From assembly GCA_001801105.1 (NCBI GenBank), contig MGWS01000033.1, positions 90,821 through 154,820 of the forward strand: 64,000 nt of DNA, in the 5' to 3' direction. Positions 16,806 through 24,894 of the stretch are shown here, one piece after another (the stretch's first letter is position 1; every line of letters begins with the position of its first letter). The stretch is from Gallionellales bacterium GWA2_60_18. GTDB taxonomy: Bacteria; Pseudomonadota; Gammaproteobacteria; Burkholderiales; Gallionellaceae. The notes under the pieces were generated by a model. That model was not told the origin of the DNA and made no database searches. It saw nothing but the letters and a program-made list of their open reading frames with translations. The position numbers and the translations under genes were made by a program.

Positions 16806-16946
16806 GGGTGCTTCTAAAAATTCAAAGTTCTAAGCAAGACAAGGCGCGAACAAAAAATTGTGACGCGGCATATGTTCGATATGTAAGGAGCAATTTTTTG
16901 TGAGCAACGCCGTATTGCGACGAAATTTGGATTTTTAGAAGCACCC
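16806..16946. repeat. MITE-like element, copy 2 (short form)
   Basis: 141 bp with 21-base terminal inverted repeats GGGTGCTTCTAAAAATYCAAA. The interior matches copy 1 at 6196 closely, including the CAAAAAATTG...CAATTTTTTG hairpin, but lacks the 45-base inner segment. Its right end abuts the nifQ stop codon, exactly as copy 1 abuts the coq7 stop. Confidence 0.82.
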
Positions 16947-17510
16947 TTATTGCTCCGGCCCGAAACACACCTTGTGATCAATGCACACGGCGCATGACGG
17001 CGCCTTGCAGATATTGATCTCCGCCCTGGCGCATAACTGCTTGTAAAAGAACTTCTTCCATTTCATGTTGGCGGTGTTCTTGTCGAATAGTGTGCGGAAG
17101 TGTTCATGCAGCAGAGCCGACAGGTCAGCGCGATCGGGGAGCCCCATGTCCTGCCAGAGGTGGTTGTCGTCCATGCAGGCGGCGGCGATCGCATGCGCCA
17201 GCCACTCGCCGTCCTCGTCTGCGCGGCTGCGGTGTTCCAGCAGCAGCTCGACCAGATCGTCGTATTCATCCACCCGGAATACATGGCAGGCAAGCGCGTC
17301 ATAACGGCAGGGGATGGCGGACTCGACCTTCACGCCGGGGAAATAGCGCCGGAACAGCCGCGCCAGCGAATCCGCGCCAACTCGTGGAACCTCGCGTTGC
17401 CAGACGCCGGCGATCACGCCAGCCAAAGCCAGCGTGGCGGTCTCGCCGGGCCGGTCGGTGCGTGACATCAGGTTCTGGTAGCAGACGGTATCCATTTCGC
17501 TATCTCTCAT
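16947..17510 (-). CDS. nifQ: Molybdenum donor protein NifQ
   Basis: Carries a Mo-Fe-S cluster and donates molybdenum to the NifEN/NifH cofactor assembly site. The 187-residue protein ends with the NifQ signature C-x4-C-x2-C-x5-C (ICKAPSCAVCIDHKVCF), and has MKWKKFFYKQLCARAEI before it. The start overlaps the fdxB stop (ATGA); an ATG five codons later (17495) is a possible alternative. The last gene of a tight nifE-nifN-nifX-DUF269-DUF683-fdxB-nifQ run; the MITE-like element begins right after its stop. Confidence 0.92.
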   Translation of the reverse strand: MRDSEMDTVCYQNLMSRTDRPGETATLALAGVIAGVWQREVPRVGADSLARLFRRYFPGVKVESAIPCRYDALACHVFRVDEYDDLVELLLEHRSRADEDGEWLAHAIAAACMDDNHLWQDMGLPDRADLSALLHEHFRTLFDKNTANMKWKKFFYKQLCARAEINICKAPSCAVCIDHKVCFGPEQ

Positions 17511-17812
17511 CCCGCCATCATCGGCGCGTGGCTGAACGCCTTCTTGGTGCAGGTATGCGCGCAGGCCTCGCAGCCGATGCAGTTGCCCGGCTGGGCGACG
17601 GACATGACCTTTTTCTCGTATTCGTCGTCCTCATCTTCGTCGAAGGCTACGCGTTCGCCCTCATCGTTGATGCCCATGAGTTGCAGCACGCCGTGGCTGC
17701 ACACCTTGAAGCAGCGGCCGCAGCCGATGCATTTGTCCTCGTTCACCTCCTGCACGAACTTGGGGGTGAACAGGTAGCCGTTGGGTAAAGTCACCGTTGC
17801 AAAAGTCATCAC
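17507..17812 (-). CDS. fdxB: Nif-specific ferredoxin III (FdxB), 2[4Fe-4S]
   Basis: 101 residues with two cluster motifs CIGCGRCFKVCSHGVL and CIGCEACAHTCTKKAF, separated by an acidic insert (DEGERVAFDEDEDDEYEKK) of the ferredoxin III family. Likely electron carrier for cofactor assembly or nitrogenase. ATG codons at 17812 and 17809 are adjacent; either may be used. Its stop overlaps the nifQ start. Confidence 0.92.
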   Translation of the reverse strand: MMTFATVTLPNGYLFTPKFVQEVNEDKCIGCGRCFKVCSHGVLQLMGINDEGERVAFDEDEDDEYEKKVMSVAQPGNCIGCEACAHTCTKKAFSHAPMMAG

Positions 17813-17819
17813 ATTTCTC

Positions 17820-18032
17820 CTATTGCGCCGTCATCTTCTTGCGGGCCGCTTCGAGGTTGGCGTAGGCATCCCGGGTTTGCTGGGCCACGTCCATGATGCG
17901 CTGCCAGCCGCCGGGCAGTTCTTCGGCCAAGTCGTGCAGGTCCATCTTCAGCGCGGTGGCCTGCGCCGAGAGTTTCTTCACATAGGCTTTCAGCTCGTCG
18001 CCGCTCATGGCTTCGATGTCCTGCTCAGCCAT
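17820..18032 (-). CDS. DUF683/CCE_0567-type small protein
   Basis: A 70-residue helical protein (ELKAYVKKLSAQATALKMDLHDLAEELPGGW, then ANLEAARKKM), matching the small DUF683 proteins that follow the NifX-associated DUF269 gene in nif clusters. The cyanobacterial homologue is reported as a small helical metal-binding protein. Function is unknown. It overlaps the DUF269 gene by eight bases. Confidence 0.88.
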   Translation of the reverse strand: MAEQDIEAMSGDELKAYVKKLSAQATALKMDLHDLAEELPGGWQRIMDVAQQTRDAYANLEAARKKMTAQ

Positions 18033-18498
18033 AGCGCGCCACCTCCGGGAACTTGCCTATCATCTCCACGCCCTGGGCGATGAGCTTCTCGCCTTCGGCC
18101 TGAAGTTTTTCCAGGCTGCCGAAGCCGAAGCGGTGCGTGTCGCGCAGGGTCTTGCTCACTACCACCAGTCGCCCGCCCAGCAGCACCATGCGACCGAAGC
18201 CCTCGTGATGCATGCTCATCATGGACTGCACCATGACGCCGGTCTGGCCTTCGATTGAAAGCGCCACGGCGTTGTAGAACTGCTCTACCCGGCTCAGCAC
18301 ATCCGGATCCGGGTTGTCGATCATCGGCAGCGCCTTGCGCTTCTCCGCGTCGAGGATGAACGGCTCCAGCAGGTCGGCATCGCTCTTGCCGTCCCATGCG
18401 CCGAATCCGTCGATGGCGCGGATCTGGCGGATCAGGGTCTGGATGAACACGGATGTCATCGGGTTGATGATGGGGCTTAACAGGGCAGCTTCAGACAT
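18025..18498 (-). CDS. NifX-associated nitrogen fixation protein (DUF269)
   Basis: 157 residues of the DUF269 family that always accompanies nifX: FIQTLIRQIRAIDGFGAWDGKSD, GRMVLLGGRLVVVSKTLRD and FGFGSLEKLQAEGEKLI. I start it at 18498 (MSEAALLSP) because GAGGAG lies 7-8 bases upstream; an alternative start at 18516 lacks such a site. It overlaps the end of nifX by eight bases. Biochemical role not established. Confidence 0.92.
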   Translation of the reverse strand: MSEAALLSPIINPMTSVFIQTLIRQIRAIDGFGAWDGKSDADLLEPFILDAEKRKALPMIDNPDPDVLSRVEQFYNAVALSIEGQTGVMVQSMMSMHHEGFGRMVLLGGRLVVVSKTLRDTHRFGFGSLEKLQAEGEKLIAQGVEMIGKFPEVARYG

Positions 18499-18901
18499 TT
18501 TCGGACTCCTCTTCAAAATCGAATTTGCGTTCCTTGTCCTTCATCAGCGCCTTCCTGATCCAGGGCGGCGGCGTGCCGTTGAGCGCTACCACCAGACGCT
18601 CGAGCATCTCGGTGATGGGCTCGGCGTTCAGCGCCTTGATCGGATGCACTTTGGCGTTGACCACCTTGGCCGCCGCCGAGCCGCCGATGGCCGCGACATA
18701 AAGAATCGCGCAATCGCGGATGGCGTCGATCTTGGGCAGCAGCTTGTCCTCGCTGCCGTCCTCCTTGAGGTCGCCGTCGAACTGGATGGCCTCAAAGAAC
18801 TGATAGCCGGTGGGCGAAACTTCATAGACAACGATGTTCTTGGCCCAGCCGAAATGGGCGTCGATGTGCTTCATGTCCTCGGTCGTGAATGCGACTTTCA
18901 T
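18491..18901 (-). CDS. nifX: Nitrogenase cofactor carrier NifX
   Basis: A 136-residue NifX that binds NifB-co and the VK cluster between NifB and NifEN. It starts MKVAFTTEDMKHIDAHFGWA, a motif shared with the C-terminal domain of NifB, and has CAILYVAAIGGSAAAKVVNA. GGAGG six bases upstream sets the ATG at 18901; an upstream start at 18955 would run into nifN. It ends with an acidic tail FDFEEESENV. Confidence 0.94.
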   Translation of the reverse strand: MKVAFTTEDMKHIDAHFGWAKNIVVYEVSPTGYQFFEAIQFDGDLKEDGSEDKLLPKIDAIRDCAILYVAAIGGSAAAKVVNAKVHPIKALNAEPITEMLERLVVALNGTPPPWIRKALMKDKERKFDFEEESENV

Positions 18902-18923
18902 GCTGTTTCCTCCAAGGTGGTTA

Positions 18924-20282
18924 TCAGTGACAAGCGCAAGTCGCCTGTGGCTCATGGCATGTCTCCCTTAAATGCTGCGTGTGGTGCTGCTGTTCCTGCT
19001 GCTCGATGAACAAATTGCCGATCTCGAAGATGAGCGCGCGCATCCCGCGGTAGCCCACGCTGAGCTTCGCCGCCGCGCCGAGCCGGTCGAAGGTGGGGAT
19101 GCCGGCGCGGTAGAGTGGTATGCCCAGGCGTTCCGCAGCCTGGCGTCCGTGGGAATGCGTCACCAGCAGGTCGCAGTTCCCGGCGCGGTTCTCGAAATCT
19201 TCCAGATCGCCGATCACGACGTTCTCCAGCGGCAGCGTCTCCAGCACGCTGGACGCCGTCGGCGCCACTGCCACGTCCACCGACGCGCCCATGTCGGTCA
19301 GGAACGAAGTCAGCTCCAGCAGCAGGTTCGGCTCGGCGGCGACTGCCACGCGCTTGCCGCCGAAATTGAAATGCCCGTCCAGCATGGCGTCCTGCAACTG
19401 GCTGCGCTGGCGGCGATAGCGCGCAGGTACCGGCTGGCCGCTGATCTGCGCCAAGGCATGCAACAAACGGTCCGTGGCGTCCAGCCCGGTGGTGCGCTCG
19501 AACATGATGCAGGGCACATCGCACTTCAGCCGCAATGTCTCGGCGGCGGCGCGCATCTGTTCGCCGAAAGCCAGCGTCATGCACGAAGCGCCCATGCGCC
19601 GGATGTCTTCCACCTTCGTGCCGCCCAGCGTGTGCGGCAGGAAAGTCTCTGGCACATGGCCGTCGAGCGAGCCGGACAGGTCGGGCAGGATGATTGGGTT
19701 CAGCCCGAAGGCTTCCACCATGTCGCGCATCTCTTCGATATCCGCCGGGGTGAAGTGGCAGGGGGCGAGAATGTTGACCTGCGCTGCCGACCTCTGCGCC
19801 GCCGGTTGCGCCAGCCTGCCCACCATCGCGTTCACCGCCTTGCCCCAGCCGTCCTGGAACCCGCCCACGAAATCCGGCGTGGAGACATACACCACCTCCA
19901 TGCCCGCAAATTCGGGATGGCGTTCGCGAATCAGTTTCAGGTAGCCGTCCACGTCGTCGCCCTTGGTTTCCGTCAGGCCGGTCGAGACGATGCCCACCAA
20001 CGCCGGATTGGCGCGCTTGTGGATGTTGACCAGCGCCTGTTCGATGTTCTCCAGCCCGCCCAGAATGGTGGTCACCTCGTTCATGGCGGTGGTCTGGAGC
20101 GGGATGGTCTCGCGGAAGTGGCGCACGAACAGCACCAGCCCGAACGCGGTGCAACCCTGCGCGCCGTGCAGCAGCGGCAGGCAGCGGTCGATGCCGAGGA
20201 AAGCCAGCGCCGCGCCGATGGGCGCCGACATCTTGAGCGGGTTCACCGCGCAGGATTTCTTGATCTGCTCAACGGTCGCCAT
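18924..20282 (-). CDS. nifN: Nitrogenase cofactor assembly protein NifN
   Basis: Beta-type subunit of the NifEN scaffold on which the L-cluster is matured to FeMo-cofactor. The 452 residues share the NifK fold: NPLKMSAPIGAALAFLGIDR, LLHGAQGCTAFG with a cluster cysteine, FRETIPLQTTAMNEVTTILGG and the typical STGLTETKGDD. The C-terminus is rich in Gln and His (EQQEQQHHTQHLRETCHEPQ) and ends TCACH, a possible metal-binding tail. Its start overlaps the nifE stop by 14 bases. An antisense and an offset frame here also stay open because of the GC bias and are not genes. Confidence 0.95.
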   Translation of the reverse strand: MATVEQIKKSCAVNPLKMSAPIGAALAFLGIDRCLPLLHGAQGCTAFGLVLFVRHFRETIPLQTTAMNEVTTILGGLENIEQALVNIHKRANPALVGIVSTGLTETKGDDVDGYLKLIRERHPEFAGMEVVYVSTPDFVGGFQDGWGKAVNAMVGRLAQPAAQRSAAQVNILAPCHFTPADIEEMRDMVEAFGLNPIILPDLSGSLDGHVPETFLPHTLGGTKVEDIRRMGASCMTLAFGEQMRAAAETLRLKCDVPCIMFERTTGLDATDRLLHALAQISGQPVPARYRRQRSQLQDAMLDGHFNFGGKRVAVAAEPNLLLELTSFLTDMGASVDVAVAPTASSVLETLPLENVVIGDLEDFENRAGNCDLLVTHSHGRQAAERLGIPLYRAGIPTFDRLGAAAKLSVGYRGMRALIFEIGNLFIEQQEQQHHTQHLRETCHEPQATCACH

Positions 20283-21681
20283 GACATGCGCTCCCTTCTT
20301 CGCTCTCCCACGGCGCGGGCTTGCGCACCTGCTCCCAGATCGGCGAGCCCAGCGACTTGGCGATCTCTTCCACCATAGTCACTATGCCGTCGTAGCCAGC
20401 GTAGGCGACGTGGCGTTCCTGATTCACTTCCACCCAGGGCATCTTCGCCTTCAGCGCCACGAACTGCGAACGCCCGCCGGAGAGCATGATGTCGGCCTGC
20501 GCGTCCTTGAGGATGCGGTACATCTCGCGCGGCGGCAGCTCGTCGAACATGTGTTGGTCGGTGCCCATGATCTCGGCGATGCGCGCCTTGTCCTCGCCGG
20601 TGGATTTGCGCGTGCTGGTGCCGAAGATGTCCATGCCGATCTCCTTCAGCGCCGCGAGCATGGACCAGGACTTCACCCCGCCGGTGAAGATCAGCACGCG
20701 CTTGCCCGCAACCCGCGCCTTGTAGGGTTCCAGACGCGCCCAAACCTTGGCCTCTTCCTCGGCGATCAGCGCCTCGGTGCGCGGCAGCAGGTCTGCCGGA
20801 GCACCCTGCTGCACCAGCAAGCTTGCGATATTGCGCAGCGCGGCGGAGGTATCGGAGATGCCGAAGAAGGAGCCCTCGAAATAGGGGATGTTCCAGCGCT
20901 CGTCCATCTTGCGCGCCACGTTGATCATCGCCTTGGAACACACCATCATGGCAGCCTTGGCGCGGTGCGCGGTGGCGATGTCGCGATAACACGCATCGCC
21001 GGTGATGCAGGCGCGGATGCGGATGCCCAGCCTGTCCAGCAGCGGCTTCACATTCCACAGATCGCCCGCCACGTTGAATTCGGCGATGATGTTGATGTCG
21101 CAGGGGCCGGCATCATCCGGCTCCTCGGTGCCGATCACATGCTCCAGCAGCGCCTCCCCCGCCAGCTTGGCGCCGAGGTTCTTGCTGCCGGTAAAGCCCG
21201 GCACGTTGATAGGCACCACCGGACGACCGAACTTCGCCTTCGCCGCCTTGCACACCGCGTCCAGATCGTCGCCGATCATCGCCGACACGCAGGTGGAATA
21301 AACAAACACCGCCGGCGGATCGTACTTCTCGACCACTTCGCGGATCGCCTTGTACAGGCGCTTCTCGCCGCCGTAGATCACGTCGAACTCGTTCATGTCC
21401 GTGGTGAAGCCGGTGCGGTACAAGTTCGAGCCGGACGAGAACGAGTGTCTGCTATCCCACGAATTGCCCTCGCAAGCGATAGGCCCATGCACGATGTGCG
21501 CGACATCAACGATAGGCTGCAGCGCGATCTTGGCGCCGTCGAAGGCACAACCCCCCGCCCCCGCGCCCGGCGTGAGCTGCTTGCCGCAACCCTTCTTGCG
21601 CTCGCCCGCCGACTTCGCCTGATTCTTCTCACAGGCCGGCTCGCTGGTCACGATTTCAATTTGTTTCTTGAGCGCGCTCAT
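20269..21681 (-). CDS. nifE: Nitrogenase cofactor assembly protein NifE
   Basis: Alpha-type subunit of the NifEN scaffold. The 470 residues include CGKQLTPGAGAGGCAFDG, VHGPIACEGNSWDSRHSFSSG, YGGEKRLYKAIREV and PVVPINVPGFTGSKNLGAKLAG, all homologous to NifD, but without the FeMo-cofactor histidine context of NifD. A short basic N-terminus (CEKNQAKSAGERKKGCGKQ) is usual for NifE. First gene of the leftward nif operon, about 43 bases after the predicted transcription start of an RpoN promoter. Confidence 0.96.
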   Translation of the reverse strand: MSALKKQIEIVTSEPACEKNQAKSAGERKKGCGKQLTPGAGAGGCAFDGAKIALQPIVDVAHIVHGPIACEGNSWDSRHSFSSGSNLYRTGFTTDMNEFDVIYGGEKRLYKAIREVVEKYDPPAVFVYSTCVSAMIGDDLDAVCKAAKAKFGRPVVPINVPGFTGSKNLGAKLAGEALLEHVIGTEEPDDAGPCDINIIAEFNVAGDLWNVKPLLDRLGIRIRACITGDACYRDIATAHRAKAAMMVCSKAMINVARKMDERWNIPYFEGSFFGISDTSAALRNIASLLVQQGAPADLLPRTEALIAEEEAKVWARLEPYKARVAGKRVLIFTGGVKSWSMLAALKEIGMDIFGTSTRKSTGEDKARIAEIMGTDQHMFDELPPREMYRILKDAQADIMLSGGRSQFVALKAKMPWVEVNQERHVAYAGYDGIVTMVEEIAKSLGSPIWEQVRKPAPWESEEGSACHGDR

Positions 21682-21734
21682 TTGTCGGGTTTGCTACAAA
21701 GTGGTCACCCGAAACCGGGTACAAGCTCTATTGA

Positions 21735-21750
21735 GCAGGTTTGATGCCAG
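21735..21750 (-). promoter_or_regulatory. RpoN promoter of the nifE operon
   Basis: On the minus strand TGGCATCAAACCTGCT has GG and GC at the correct spacing and matches TGGCA-N7-TGCW. Transcription should start near 21724. I found no TGT-N10-ACA box in the 250 bases upstream. Confidence 0.72.
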
Positions 21751-21764
21751 ATAAATACCGGACA

Positions 21765-21791
21765 AGAAAAAACCCGCCGGTGGGCGGGTTG
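21765..21791 (-). terminator. Terminator shielding nifE from the restriction genes
   Basis: AACCCGCC (21772-21779) and GGCGGGTT (21784-21791) pair around GGTG; read leftwards the stem is followed by TTTTTTC. It ends leftward transcription from the methylase gene just before the nifE promoter. Confidence 0.8.
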
Positions 21792-21963
21792 GGGGCTTTT
21801 CAGCGAATGGGGAAGCTTGGTTTAACGTTTGAATTCACTGGCACTATGTACGCAGCTACTTGCCTAGCATCAGCATCCGCTAGGGAGACGCTTATTTGTT
21901 GTGTACTGGATGCCCGCCTACGCGGGCATGACGAACAATTCAGCGTTTCCCTAGAACACCAAA

Positions 21964-22599
21964 TTATGAGGTTTGAAGAACAACATGAGACTGTGAATGA
22001 TTGGAATAAGTAGGCCAATTGGGGGAATAGTCCTCAGCTTGATTGCCCCATGTCGTCCAGCCTTCGCGCGGGCCTCGACCGAAAAGTTCGAGATATGGGC
22101 CAGGACTGCACGCTTCGATGATTCCATATTGCTCATCTGGTTTGCGCGAGTGTTCGCGCTTCATTGATCGAATGATATTGACCTGACTTCTTCCGGGGGC
22201 AAGGGTTCGGACATTCTTTCCCCGCACACCGAACAAAATGATCTCAGTGGTGTTGCGGAAGTAAAAACCAACCCCACGCCCATCCGGGCCGCCATCCTTG
22301 CGCACCTTGTGCCAGATGAGATTAGCTTTGTATTGAAATCCCCACGCTGCCAGCACCTTCAAGCCTTCTGGCAACAGAGCATTGGGAACCCAAAGGTAAA
22401 GATGGGCGGTGTCGGCGCAGACGCTGGCGACAGGAAGCGCGCAAATATCCTCAAGTACCATAGTGCTGTAGCGATTCAGGCGTTTGTGCTCTGGCGCAAC
22501 CTTTCCGGTTTTGTTCTGGAACTGCCATGGCGGATCAGCCAATACAGTGGCAAACCGTTCACCTTTAGTTTTTTTCAGCAGGTCTTGTGATGGTGTCAT
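21964..22599 (-). CDS. MT-A70 family adenine DNA methyltransferase
   Basis: 211 residues with the MT-A70 catalytic motif LADPPWQF near residue 22 and further family blocks HLYLWVPNALLPEGLKVLAAWGF, NLIWHK, GVGFYFRNTTEIILFG and YLELFGRGPREGW. It probably protects host DNA by N6-adenine methylation at the site cut by the endonuclease encoded just upstream, with which it overlaps by four bases (ATGA). The recognition sequence cannot be read from the sequence. Codon use is more AT-rich than the nif genes on each side, which suggests later acquisition. Confidence 0.88.
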   Translation of the reverse strand: MTPSQDLLKKTKGERFATVLADPPWQFQNKTGKVAPEHKRLNRYSTMVLEDICALPVASVCADTAHLYLWVPNALLPEGLKVLAAWGFQYKANLIWHKVRKDGGPDGRGVGFYFRNTTEIILFGVRGKNVRTLAPGRSQVNIIRSMKREHSRKPDEQYGIIEACSPGPYLELFGRGPREGWTTWGNQAEDYSPNWPTYSNHSQSHVVLQTS

Positions 22600-23234
22600 T
22601 GCGGCCAGTCCTTAATCAGTTTTTGCGTGATACCAAGTACCAGCACCGGGCAACCGCCATTTCTACCAGCTTTCATGCGATAAAGCAGCTTTCCCATCCA
22701 TGTCGTGCTCGCGCCGTACTTCGGCATGATCTTGAGGCTTTTGAAAACCTCATTGAGGTCTTCACTACGCGTCAGCAAAACAGCGGCGCTGATGACTCCA
22801 GCCTCATGGAATGCTCGAAAGGCGTACAGGTCGCGGTCAAATGTCTGGTCTTTGCTGTTCCATTCCAGATCAAAGGCGACACGATTTTTCACGAAGTCCA
22901 CCTTGTGCCCATCCATGAAGTCGTCAAGGCGGGTTTCTGTAAGCTCCTTACCGGCATCAGTGTGTGTTTCGATGGTGACAACGAGATCACCGCGAATGCG
23001 TGTTTCAAACCAGCGTAGCGGGCGAAGCAAGGATGCTAGACGCTTCGGTATCTGCGATTCATTGCCGCCCTTGGCAAGAATGTCGGCGGTTGTGATACGA
23101 AACTGCCCAAGTGCGCCAATCAGCTCTGCGAACTCTTCCGGGCAACCCGTAGCGAGAACCTCTGCCGCATGACGGTAGTTGTGAACCTCGTAGAGGTCAA
23201 GAAAGTCAGCAGGAAGGTAGTCAGTCAGCGGCAT
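22596..23234 (-). CDS. BglII/BstYI-type restriction endonuclease
   Basis: 212 residues resembling the BglII/BstYI endonuclease family. A likely catalytic region is HKVDFVKNRVAFDLEWNSKD at about residues 118-137, giving an acidic D-x10-E-x-N arrangement similar to the D-x9-E-x-Q of BglII. The family cuts GATC-containing hexamers (AGATCT, RGATCY), but the specificity here is not known. It is the first gene of a two-gene R-M unit with the MT-A70 methylase. Assignment rests on overall resemblance plus context. Confidence 0.75.
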   Translation of the reverse strand: MPLTDYLPADFLDLYEVHNYRHAAEVLATGCPEEFAELIGALGQFRITTADILAKGGNESQIPKRLASLLRPLRWFETRIRGDLVVTIETHTDAGKELTETRLDDFMDGHKVDFVKNRVAFDLEWNSKDQTFDRDLYAFRAFHEAGVISAAVLLTRSEDLNEVFKSLKIMPKYGASTTWMGKLLYRMKAGRNGGCPVLVLGITQKLIKDWPQ

Positions 23235-23358
23235 CGGTGAAGGATACCTTTCTATGGCTGAATCGGCAACGTGATAAAGTCAACAAAGGGCACCGAAGTT
23301 GATTTTCTTCACTCATGACACCTTCCTTCAAAAGCAACTCGACGCCGCACCTTTTATC

Positions 23359-24144
23359 TTAGAACAGAGGAGCCGCCTTCATTTGGGACCACACAAGCCT
23401 CGAACCAAGTGACGGTTCAACAACGTCCACGATTGTCTGGACTGCATCGAAGAAATATTCAGGCGCATACGGATCCACGTACACAAGTTCAACTTTTGTG
23501 GATGAATCCCAGGGAATTGCAACCGATTCGGGGGGCGCTTCGGCGGATGGAGCACGAAACGTCGATGGCGAACTAACTAGTCTGACTTCCCGCTCATGTG
23601 CAAATGCGAGACGTTTATGCATTACCGGATGAAAAGCGTTTGCGTCGGGGAACCACTCTCGCTCGTAGTCGATATACTTAACGCAACCGATATAGACCTC
23701 GGACTCCTTTTCGATAGCACTCACCAGATGTTCGTATGTTGTCTGGATGGCAATCCCATTTCCATGTCCGCAGTACAACCTCCACATCGCCTCTGATTCC
23801 TGTTCATTGGCGTGCCAGCAACAAACGTAAGTGGTAGCTTGATTCTGCCGATATCTATTGGATAGATCATCCCATCCGTCTTTTGACCCGTGCTGCCGGA
23901 GAAATAAATCAATCCCCTCGATCGTTTTCGCGGTGAGTGAACCTTCGTAGGGGTCGGCCAGTCTGTCGAGGCGAGACATAAATAATCGTTTCTCTTTCAG
24001 TAGCCAGACAAACTTGGCGATATCCATGTACCGCCACACTTTCATGCGAAGGTTAGTGGGTTGAGAGAAACACGGATGACTCAGGCGTTGCTCAAGTCTA
24101 TGCGATTCTGGAATGATCTCAGTCACGGGGTTCTTTATGGTCAC
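23359..24144 (-). CDS. DUF2971-like protein
   Basis: 261 residues. The segment VWRYMDIAKFVWLLKEKRLFMSRLDRLADPYEGSL is typical of DUF2971 proteins, and FAHEREVRLVSS with the tryptophan/cysteine-rich CCWHANEQESEAMWRLYC also fits. Function unknown; the family is common in defence or mobile regions. It lies 125 bases upstream of the endonuclease on the same strand and shares its lower GC content, so it probably arrived with the R-M unit. Confidence 0.75.
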   Translation of the reverse strand: MTIKNPVTEIIPESHRLEQRLSHPCFSQPTNLRMKVWRYMDIAKFVWLLKEKRLFMSRLDRLADPYEGSLTAKTIEGIDLFLRQHGSKDGWDDLSNRYRQNQATTYVCCWHANEQESEAMWRLYCGHGNGIAIQTTYEHLVSAIEKESEVYIGCVKYIDYEREWFPDANAFHPVMHKRLAFAHEREVRLVSSPSTFRAPSAEAPPESVAIPWDSSTKVELVYVDPYAPEYFFDAVQTIVDVVEPSLGSRLVWSQMKAAPLF

Positions 24145-24336
24145 AGCGCGAACAAAACAGTAAACGGCTCAAACTCGAATTACGTTCCAACCTCCCGCCA
24201 CAAGGGAGCACCTTCCCTGCAACTGATTTCGTTGGGCGTCAGGTAAACCTCTTGAAAAAACGCTCCAGAGTGCGGTGGATTGTGCATAGCCATCCCTCAA
24301 AAACAACGACACCTTGGTCTTTTTTGCCACAAGGTG

Positions 24337-24642
24337 TCATGCATGCGCAGGTTGCGCCACCAACTTTACGCCCAGCGCCGTGCAGACACGGCTGATCGTG
24401 TCGAAGCGCGGTTGCGCGTTGGGTCGAAGCGCTTTATACAGCGCTTCGCGGGTAATTCCGGATGCCTTTGCGATCTCGCTCATGCCCCGCGCGCGGGCAA
24501 TGTCACCCAAGGCCGCGGCCAGCAGAGACGGGTCGTTATCTTCCAGAATAACAGTCAGGTACTCGGCAATCGCCTGCTCACTATCGAGATACTCGGCAGC
24601 ATCAAAGTCAGGCAAGTCGGCAATGCGGATTTTTTTGGCCAT
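24337..24642 (-). CDS. Addiction-module antitoxin with HTH (HI1420-type)
   Basis: 101 residues: an N-terminal toxin-binding part (FDAAEYLDSEQAIAEYLTVILEDNDPSLLAAALGDIARARG) and a short helix-turn-helix (MSEIAKASGITREALYKAL, then FDTISRVCTALGVKLV). This matches the HI1420 class of DNA-binding antitoxins whose toxin gene lies immediately upstream. Here only a relic of the toxin remains (24646-24699), so the antitoxin appears orphaned. Confidence 0.85.
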   Translation of the reverse strand: MAKKIRIADLPDFDAAEYLDSEQAIAEYLTVILEDNDPSLLAAALGDIARARGMSEIAKASGITREALYKALRPNAQPRFDTISRVCTALGVKLVAQPAHA

Positions 24643-24645
24643 GGT

Positions 24646-24699
24646 TTATTCCACGATTCTCGCCGCAAGTTTCACGGCCTTGGCAATATCGGCAGTCAT
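24646..24699 (-). pseudogene. Relic of the HI1419-type toxin C-terminus
   Basis: The minus-strand frame just upstream of the antitoxin reads TADIAKAVKLAARIVE and stops three bases before the antitoxin ATG. This resembles the conserved end of HI1419-type toxins (a DIAKAKxLA helix) in the right place and frame. No upstream toxin body was found in any frame to about 24890, so the gene looks truncated. The match is short. Confidence 0.45.
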
Positions 24700-24894
24700 T
24701 GAATTCGTCGGTTCACTTGATCGAGAACATGTGCAAATCGTAGTCGAACGATTACACAAAGTCAATGCCACGAATTGAGCTATCGATCCGGCGCAAACTT
24801 TTTTCCATGTCTGCCCGAGCCACTGATTTAATGACACCCACGCTCATGAGCTGTTCACTCAAGTATTATGGCTGTCATTCAAACGGAGGAACGC

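Noticed and set aside
24646..24837. A 63-codon frame as an intact toxin
   Set aside because: Only its last ~17 codons resemble a toxin; the rest has no RelE-type features, so it is listed as a relic.
21792..24894. Integrated phage or ICE carrying the restriction genes
   Set aside because: No integrase, transposase, tRNA target or direct repeats could be seen; only a lower-GC block.
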